From Thioglobus_B sp964558405 (GTDB taxonomy: Bacteria > Pseudomonadota > Gammaproteobacteria > PS1 > Pseudothioglobaceae), in the NCBI GenBank assembly GCA_964558405.1, contig CAZLDG010000037.1:1-9592 (forward strand): a DNA stretch of 9,592 nt, in the 5' to 3' direction. Every line of letters starts with the position of its first letter. Positions within the stretch are counted from its first letter, which is position 1. The notes under the pieces were generated by a model that saw only the letters and a program-made list of their open reading frames with translations, was not told where the DNA came from and did not search any database. This document shows, piece by piece, positions 5,801 to 9,592 of the stretch. A program made the translations under genes and the position numbers.

Positions 5801-6542
5801 ACTCTATGCAGATGCTAAAGTCATGTTTAAACAAGTGATTGATCAAAAACTCCTCAAGGCCAATGCTGTGGTTGGGGTTTTTGCTGCCAATAGTGTGGAC
5901 GAGGACATTGAGCTCTATGATCAAAATAGCAATACCCTAGAGACACTAAATCATCTGCGTCAACAATTGGATAAAAAGGGTCATACACCGAATTATTGTT
6001 TGAGTGATTTTATTGCACCAAAAGACAGTGGAATTACCGATTATATGGGCGCCTTTGCTGTGACTGCTGGTATTGATATTGAGCCACTGGTTGCAGCTTA
6101 TGAAGCTGATCATGATGACTACAACGCCATTATGATTAAAGCGATTGCTGATCGTTTTGCTGAAGCCTTTGCCGAGCTAATGCACTACAAACTGCGTACG
6201 CAAATTTGGGGCTATTCTCAAGAGGAATTTGACAACGAAAAACTCATTGGTGAAAAGTTCCAAGGTATTCGTCCAGCACCAGGTTATCCCTCATGTCCTG
6301 AGCATAGTGAAAAAGCCAAACTTTGGCAATTACTGGACGTGGAAAACAACACTGGGATGACGCTTACCGATTCCTATGCCATGCTGCCAACGGCTTCGGT
6401 CAGTGGTTGGTATTTTGCCCATCCAGAGGCTAAGTATTTTGGTGTGGCCAAAATCAACCAGGAGCAACTGGAAGACTACGCACGAAGAAAAGGTGTTTCA
6501 ATCGAGCAAGCAGAAAAACTACTCTCGCCTAATCTAGATTAA
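2889..6542 (+). CDS. metH: Cobalamin-dependent methionine synthase
   Basis: The enzyme transfers a methyl group from 5-methyltetrahydrofolate to homocysteine through methylcobalamin, in the cytoplasm. It is 1217 aa, against 1227 in E. coli, and all four modules are complete. The homocysteine domain starts at LVLDGAMGTMIQ and has zinc ligands C244 (GLNC), C307 and C308 (GGCCGS). The pterin-binding domain (about 350-630) includes NVGERANVTGS and INMDEGMLD. The cobalamin domain (about 650-890) has the cap MDGMNVVGDLFGAGKMFLPQ and the B12 motif DVHDIG with axial H757, then LSGLITPSLDEM and GGATTSKAHTA. The activation domain (about 900-1217) has the AdoMet-binding RPAPGYP at 1128-1134. The start at 2889 matches the E. 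coli N-terminus; the frame extends to 2805 but that part has no family likeness. It is divergent from sgp5 and its stop lies one base from that of the GNAT gene. Confidence 0.98.
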   Translation: MDKTQLLHSLLQQKILVLDGAMGTMIQKHKLSEEDYRGERFADWSILVQGNNDLLSLTQPQIIKDIHRAYLEVGADIVETNTFNATRTSMADYAMEDLAFEINVASAKLAREAADEFSSKDKPRFVAGVIGPTSRTCSISPDVNDPGFRNVSFDELVEVYMESTRGLIQGGADIILIETIFDTLNAKAAIFAVQEVFEQDQLELPIMISGTITDASGRTLSGQVTEAFYNSLRHAKPISIGLNCALGPDLLRQYVAEMSRVADTHVSAHPNAGLPNEFGEYDLGAITMAEQVGEWASSGLVNILGGCCGSTPEHIKAIAQAVEGLAPRQVPEISKECRLSGLEAFNIGESSLFVNVGERANVTGSAKFKRLILNEEYEEALDICRNQVEDGAQIVDINMDEGMLDGKAAMVRFMNLVASEPDIAKVPIMVDSSKWEIIEEGLKCTQGKPVVNSISLKEGKDNFIKQAHLCKRYGAAIIVMAFDEAGQADTLARKVEICHNAYRILVDEVGFPAEDIIFDPNIFAVATGIEEHDNYGVDFIEATRDITNNLPYAKVSGGVSNVSFSFRGNNPVREAIHSVFLYHAVKAGMTMGIVNAGQLVVYDDIDPKLRKAVEDVVLNTDPQAGERLVDIAPEFSGSGETQDNKKDLEWRSWPVEKRLEHSLVKGITEFIDEDTQEALDKLGRPIHVIEGPLMDGMNVVGDLFGAGKMFLPQVVKSARVMKKSVAYLDPFLEAEKQDCNSGPQGKILMATVKGDVHDIGKNIVGVVLSCNSYEIIDLGVMVPAEQILETAKREQVDIIGLSGLITPSLDEMVHVAEEMTRQGFDIPLMIGGATTSKAHTAVKIEPKYDKGVFYVQDASKSVGVATALLSSELKPKLLKDTQAEYQVVRERRANKGASKLLSLEAARANKPKLSFEQITAPKELGVQVFTDFDLAEIYNFIDWTPFFRTWELAGKFPEILSDEVVGESASKLYADAKVMFKQVIDQKLLKANAVVGVFAANSVDEDIELYDQNSNTLETLNHLRQQLDKKGHTPNYCLSDFIAPKDSGITDYMGAFAVTAGIDIEPLVAAYEADHDDYNAIMIKAIADRFAEAFAELMHYKLRTQIWGYSQEEFDNEKLIGEKFQGIRPAPGYPSCPEHSEKAKLWQLLDVENNTGMTLTDSYAMLPTASVSGWYFAHPEAKYFGVAKINQEQLEDYARRKGVSIEQAEKLLSPNLD

Positions 6543-6543
6543 G

Positions 6544-7080
6544 CTACCAATAGATTGGATTGTTAAAAGCTTTAACACAACTTGGACGCCCATCAATCGT
6601 GGGAATGGGTTGATTGGTTAAAGACTGCGCCTGCCAGCCATGTGGCATAGAAAGTGTCAGTGGTGCTTGAATTTGTCTCTCTGATAAGGACTGAAAACCC
6701 ACCTTGGCATAGAACTTAGGATCACCATAGGTAATCACCACTTCAACCGATTGCTGCTTGAGTGCGCGCAGTCCATTGATAATAAGTGACTGGCCAATAC
6801 CTTGCCCTTGATGCTTGGCACTTACCGCCACTGGACCTAAGAGATAAACGTTAATTTCATCCTTAAAGTGCAGACGGGTAAAGAATATCACACCCGTTAA
6901 TACATCTTGCTGATAGCTGGCAAAGCATTGCACCTGTTGATCATCAATGACCTGAGAGAGCTCCAAAGCAAGCCCACCAATGAGTGCGCCTTCAGCTTCC
7001 CCTTCGGAGGCACTAAACACTGTTTTAAATAAATCGGCAATCTGTTGTTGATTGGCGGCGCTGAGTTTTTTATATTGCAT
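6544..7080 (-). CDS. GNAT-family N-acetyltransferase
   Basis: The protein is 178 aa with a GNAT fold. The acetyl-CoA pyrophosphate loop is QGQGIG at residues 91-96, preceded by the strand LLGPVAVSAKHQ. YGDPKFYAKVGF at 118-129 is the usual C-terminal signature of the YhbS-like branch. Acceptor substrates in this branch are mostly unknown, and the residues after 130 do not suggest one. The ATG at 7078-7080 lies six bases after the stop of the Bfd-like gene, so it is the last gene of the rib-nusB operon. Its stop is separated from that of convergent metH by a single base, and no terminator is visible between them, so the two transcripts must overlap at their 3' ends. Confidence 0.88.
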   Translation of the reverse strand: MQYKKLSAANQQQIADLFKTVFSASEGEAEGALIGGLALELSQVIDDQQVQCFASYQQDVLTGVIFFTRLHFKDEINVYLLGPVAVSAKHQGQGIGQSLIINGLRALKQQSVEVVITYGDPKFYAKVGFQSLSERQIQAPLTLSMPHGWQAQSLTNQPIPTIDGRPSCVKAFNNPIYW

Positions 7081-7086
7081 AAGTGT

Positions 7087-7317
7087 CTAATTTGAATGAA
7101 TACACTCAATCAAGCGTTGAACTTGACGCGCACAACAACCGTTGCCATCAGTAGCATAGGTTTGTTGCTTGACTTTTTCCAAGGTGTTGGCACCACCAGC
7201 AATCGCCTCAATCACCACTATTTTTTGAACGCTATTACACACACAAAGATTGCGTTCTAGATTGTTTTTTAAAATATCGGGAAGTTTGCCTAAAGGATTG
7301 CGAACAATATTAGACAT
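7087..7317 (-). CDS. Bfd-like small [2Fe-2S] protein
   Basis: The protein is 76 aa. Residues 24-73 resemble the bacterioferritin-associated ferredoxin / NirB-type [2Fe-2S] domain: LCVCN (C25, C27), a helix EAIAGGANTLEKVKQQT, then GNGCCARQVQRLIE. The family pattern is C-x-C-x(31-34)-C-x2-C. Here the first pair fits and the gap of 33 fits, but the second pair is adjacent (C61, C62), with Arg where the fourth Cys is expected. C72 is a further Cys. In E. coli Bfd reduces bacterioferritin for iron release; whether that holds here is unclear because no bfr is nearby. About 24 extra residues precede the domain. It lies between nusB (11-base gap) and the GNAT gene (6-base gap), in place of the thiL often found after nusB in this class. 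Confidence 0.78.
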   Translation of the reverse strand: MSNIVRNPLGKLPDILKNNLERNLCVCNSVQKIVVIEAIAGGANTLEKVKQQTYATDGNGCCARQVQRLIECIHSN

Positions 7318-7328
7318 AAATAACTCAG

Positions 7329-7754
7329 CTAGGCGTTAACCTCGATACTACGTAGTTGCTTGGCCAATTGATCCAGTGAGCTGTTAATCAGCTTATAAGC
7401 CCCTTCTGCGCCAAAACGTTTGGCCAACTCAAGTGCCTCATTAATCACTACCTTATACGGCACCTCGATCGAGTTTTGCAACTCATACGCACCCAGATAC
7501 AACACCGCATGCTCAACCGAGCCGAGCTCATCGGTATCTCGATCTAGGGTTGGCGCGATCACCTCGTCCAGAGTTGATCGGTTTTTCACAATATTTAAAA
7601 ACAACTCTGAGAAGAAAGCCTTGGAAATCTTACCTTCTTTTTGGTTGAGAAATTGCTGCTCAATTTTCAGCACTTCACCGCCTGAGACCAGGTACTGATA
7701 TAGAGCTTGTACAACGCGCTCACGTGAGCGTTGTTTAGGAGTCTTAAAAGCCAT
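7329..7754 (-). CDS. nusB: Transcription antitermination factor NusB
   Basis: The protein is 141 aa, the normal size. NusB binds boxA RNA together with NusE (S10) in the rRNA antitermination complex. Family signatures are the basic N-terminus KQRSRERVVQALYQYL (residues 7-22), VEHAVLYLGAYEL at 80-92, and VPYKVVINEALELAKRFGAE at 98-117. The ATG overlaps the ribH stop as TAATG, so translation is probably coupled. The ribH-nusB order is common in Proteobacteria and links riboflavin synthesis genes with this factor. Confidence 0.97.
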   Translation of the reverse strand: MAFKTPKQRSRERVVQALYQYLVSGGEVLKIEQQFLNQKEGKISKAFFSELFLNIVKNRSTLDEVIAPTLDRDTDELGSVEHAVLYLGAYELQNSIEVPYKVVINEALELAKRFGAEGAYKLINSSLDQLAKQLRSIEVNA

Positions 7755-8260
7755 TAAAACCTTTGTGCGTCAGCTTGTTGCATCAGATAAAGCATCTCAA
7801 TCATTGCCAAGGTTGCTTCTTCGCCTTTGTTGCCTTTGTAGCCACCAGCACGACCAATAGTCTGATCCATATTTAGTGTGGTTAGTACGCCAAAGGTGGT
7901 TGGAATCTCGCATTGATAAGACACATCGGCAATGCCTCTAGCGCATTCATTGCAAACATAAACATCATGTGGTGTTTCACCTTTAATTACTGCGCCCAAG
8001 GTAACAATGCCGTCATACAAGTTCTCACCCTGGTCATCTTTTTGTTCAGCCAAACGCTTGGCCAGTAGTGGAATCTCAAACGCACCTGGTACATAAAACA
8101 CATTAACGTTATCTGCATTAATGCCGTATTTATTTAGTGTCTCTTGTGCAGCGCCCAATAAGTTATCACCAATTTCTTGATAAAAATAACCCACAATAAT
8201 CGCTACTTTTTTATCGGCCAAAAAACTCGAATTGGCGTCTCTGTCGAATTTAAATTCCAT
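7754..8260 (-). CDS. ribH: 6,7-dimethyl-8-ribityllumazine synthase
   Basis: It condenses 5-amino-6-ribitylaminouracil with 3,4-dihydroxy-2-butanone 4-phosphate to give lumazine, the penultimate step to riboflavin. The protein is 168 aa. Signatures are VPGAFEIP (57-64), GAVIKGETPH (89-98) with the conserved catalytic-region His98, FGVLTT (123-128), and GRAGGYKGNKGEEA (136-149) with the phosphate-binding Arg137. The N-terminal F-N of the usual SRFN substrate site is F26-Y27 here (GYFYQEIG). The ATG lies three bases after the ribB-type gene stop, with its Shine-Dalgarno (AAGGG) inside that gene's end. The stop overlaps the nusB start. Confidence 0.97.
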   Translation of the reverse strand: MEFKFDRDANSSFLADKKVAIIVGYFYQEIGDNLLGAAQETLNKYGINADNVNVFYVPGAFEIPLLAKRLAEQKDDQGENLYDGIVTLGAVIKGETPHDVYVCNECARGIADVSYQCEIPTTFGVLTTLNMDQTIGRAGGYKGNKGEEATLAMIEMLYLMQQADAQRF

Positions 8261-8263
8261 TAT

Positions 8264-9352
8264 CTACCCTTTTCTACTTAGATCAACATATTCGCTGACT
8301 TCTAAACCAAAACCTTTAAGACCGTGAAGCTTTCTAGGCGAACCTAAGATCTTCATTTTTTTAACCCCTAGCTCAGAGAGAATTTGTGCACCCACGCCGT
8401 AAGTTTTAATATCATCACCACCCAAGGCGACACCGCTGTTGTCAATCTTTTGCAGAATTGACTGATCGGTTTGCTTTCTTAGCAGTAATAACACACCACT
8501 ATTGGATTTACCAATGTGTTGCAATGCATCGTCAACACTAAAACTACTAGAGTCTTCTCTAAGCACATCTTTAAACGTATCTTCCATGTGCACGCGCACG
8601 CAAACGTCTTCACTGGCCTTGATTTCACCTTTAACCAAAGCCAGGTGGGTTTCATCATGGATACTGTCTAAAAATGACACCAGTCTGAACTCGCCATATT
8701 CGGTATTAAAATGACGTTCATTGATACGCTCAATGGTTTTCTCATTCTCAATACGATAAGAGATTAGGTCTTCAATTGTGCCCCACTTCAGATCATGCTT
8801 ATCAGCAAAACGCTCTAAATCATCACGACGCGCCATGGTGCCATCGTCATTGAGAATCTCTACAATTACCGAAGCAGGTTCTAGACCGGCCAGACGGGCC
8901 AAATCACAGCCTGCCTCTGTATGGCCTGCACGAATCAGTACACCACCAGGTTGTGCCATTAGTGGGAAGATATGTCCAGGCTGAACAATATCTCCAGGCT
9001 TGGCATCTGCTGCCACCGCATCCAACACAGTTTTGGCACGATCAGCTGCAGAAATACCGGTGGTTACACCACTGGCTGCTTCAATAGAAACGGTAAAGTT
9101 AGTGCCATTGGCGTCATTGTTGTGACTGACCATTAGTGGTAGATTTAATTGCTTACAACGCTCTTGTGTTAGTGTTAGACAAATCAATCCGCGGCCATGG
9201 GTAGCCATAAAGTTAATATCTTCCTTGGTAACCGTGGCGGCAGGAATGATTAAATCCCCTTCATTTTCACGATCTTCATCGTCCATCAAAATGATCATTT
9301 TTCCATTTCGATAGTCTTCTAAGATTTCTTCAATACTGGCTTTAGCTTTCAT
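8264..9352 (-). CDS. ribB: 3,4-dihydroxy-2-butanone 4-phosphate synthase with degenerate RibA-like domain (RibBX type)
   Basis: The protein is 362 aa. The N-terminal domain (1-about 205) is a complete DHBP synthase, which makes the four-carbon riboflavin precursor from ribulose 5-phosphate: DDEDRENEGDL (24-34), HGRGLICL (52-59), GTNFTVSIEA (83-92), RAGHTEAGCDL (141-151), NDDGTMAR (168-175). The C-terminal domain (about 214-362) has the fold markers of GTP cyclohydrolase II, such as YGEFRLVSF, HLALVKG and YGVGAQILSELGVKKM. However, the zinc site (C-x10-C-x-C) is absent: the region after RVHMED (253-258) reads TFKDVLREDSSSF, without Cys. The QEGRGIGL motif is replaced by KQTDQSILQK. It should therefore lack GTP cyclohydrolase activity, as in the RibBX variant described in Proteobacteria, and a separate ribA is needed elsewhere. 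It starts 10 bases after ribE, with no clear Shine-Dalgarno. Confidence 0.93.
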   Translation of the reverse strand: MKAKASIEEILEDYRNGKMIILMDDEDRENEGDLIIPAATVTKEDINFMATHGRGLICLTLTQERCKQLNLPLMVSHNNDANGTNFTVSIEAASGVTTGISAADRAKTVLDAVAADAKPGDIVQPGHIFPLMAQPGGVLIRAGHTEAGCDLARLAGLEPASVIVEILNDDGTMARRDDLERFADKHDLKWGTIEDLISYRIENEKTIERINERHFNTEYGEFRLVSFLDSIHDETHLALVKGEIKASEDVCVRVHMEDTFKDVLREDSSSFSVDDALQHIGKSNSGVLLLLRKQTDQSILQKIDNSGVALGGDDIKTYGVGAQILSELGVKKMKILGSPRKLHGLKGFGLEVSEYVDLSRKG

Positions 9353-9362
9353 AACAATTTAA

Positions 9363-9592
9363 TTATTTATGGTTGAGCAATTGCTCTAGGTGGCGCGCAA
9401 TAATATCCACTTCTAAATTCACCTCAGAGTCTACTACCAACTCGCCCAAAGTCGTAGCACTTAAGGTGTGTGGCACAATGTTGATGCCAAATACATCATC
9501 CTCAATGTCATTGACGGTAAGTGACACACCATTAATACACACCGAACCCTTTCTGGCCACGTATTTTACCAAATTCTGTGGCAGGCTAATTT
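9363..9592 (-). CDS. ribE: Riboflavin synthase, C-terminal part (5' end outside window)
   Basis: The frame is open to the window edge, leaving about 76 visible residues of the second lumazine-binding barrel. Signatures are ARKGSVCINGVSLTVND, then VPHTLSATTLGEL and VNLEVDIIARHLEQLL, which are typical of the riboflavin synthase alpha chain. This enzyme dismutates two lumazines into riboflavin and the pyrimidine that RibH reuses. The TTG at 9572 is only an internal Leu codon, not the start. It is the first visible gene of the minus-strand rib operon; any FMN riboswitch would lie further upstream, outside the window. Confidence 0.95.
   Translation of the reverse strand, partial: ISLPQNLVKYVARKGSVCINGVSLTVNDIEDDVFGINIVPHTLSATTLGELVVDSEVNLEVDIIARHLEQLLNHK

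Noticed and set aside
3572..5924. Minus-strand and off-frame open frames inside metH
   Set aside because: They are shadows of a complete, strongly conserved metH frame and show no recognisable domain.
6530..6558. Palindrome TAATCTAGATTA and inverted repeat CCAAT/ATTGG at the metH end as a terminator
   Set aside because: The stems are short and AT-rich, no T tract follows, and the second lies inside the GNAT coding region.
9570..9572. TTG as the start of the riboflavin synthase gene
   Set aside because: The frame stays open to the window edge and upstream codons fit riboflavin synthase, so this is an internal Leu.

Overview
This 9.6 kb window looks like a chromosomal segment of a sulfur-oxidising gammaproteobacterium. 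The MetH, NusB and riboflavin enzymes are typical of Gammaproteobacteria. The tandem set of secreted Asn/Gly/Trp/Tyr-rich proteins resembles the sulfur globule proteins (Sgp) of Allochromatium vinosum. A member of the SUP05 / Thioglobus / thiotrophic-symbiont group would fit, but that placement is inference and no marker gene here proves it. There are no tRNA, rRNA, CRISPR or insertion sequence features.

Layout. Positions 1-285 hold the C-terminal ATPase end of a sensor histidine kinase on the + strand, closed by a bidirectional terminator. Positions 343-2816 hold five consecutive minus-strand genes for small, cysteine-free exported proteins, here called sgp1 to sgp5 in order of increasing coordinate. 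Four are rich in FWNNN / PWGNN / GYG low-complexity sequence. sgp2 to sgp5 share a short motif, P-x-[WY]-[FWY]-x-EE-[MV], followed in sgp2-sgp4 by an acidic MMDEFDD stretch. sgp3 and sgp4 are identical over 242 bp (codons 1-80 plus two bases) and then diverge completely. sgp1-sgp4 each have a GCCGGC/CCGGC-stem terminator and a candidate -10 box, so they look like separately transcribed units. sgp4 has a near-perfect sigma70 promoter.

Positions 2889-6542 hold metH (cobalamin-dependent methionine synthase, + strand), divergent from sgp5 and possibly translated from a leaderless mRNA. On the minus strand, reading from the right edge, is a compact operon: ribE (riboflavin synthase, cut by the window) - ribB with a degenerate RibA-like C-terminal domain (RibBX type) - ribH - nusB - a small Bfd-like [2Fe-2S] protein - a GNAT acetyltransferase. 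The last gene ends one base from the metH stop.

How they fit. The sgp array would supply the periplasmic protein coat of sulfur globules, with several related subunits available for separate expression. The rib genes make riboflavin from ribulose 5-phosphate and the lumazine intermediate; nusB is coupled to ribH by a TAATG overlap. MetH regenerates methionine from homocysteine. The least ordinary part is the sgp array, with its N-terminal identity block, variable C-termini and reused regulatory elements.
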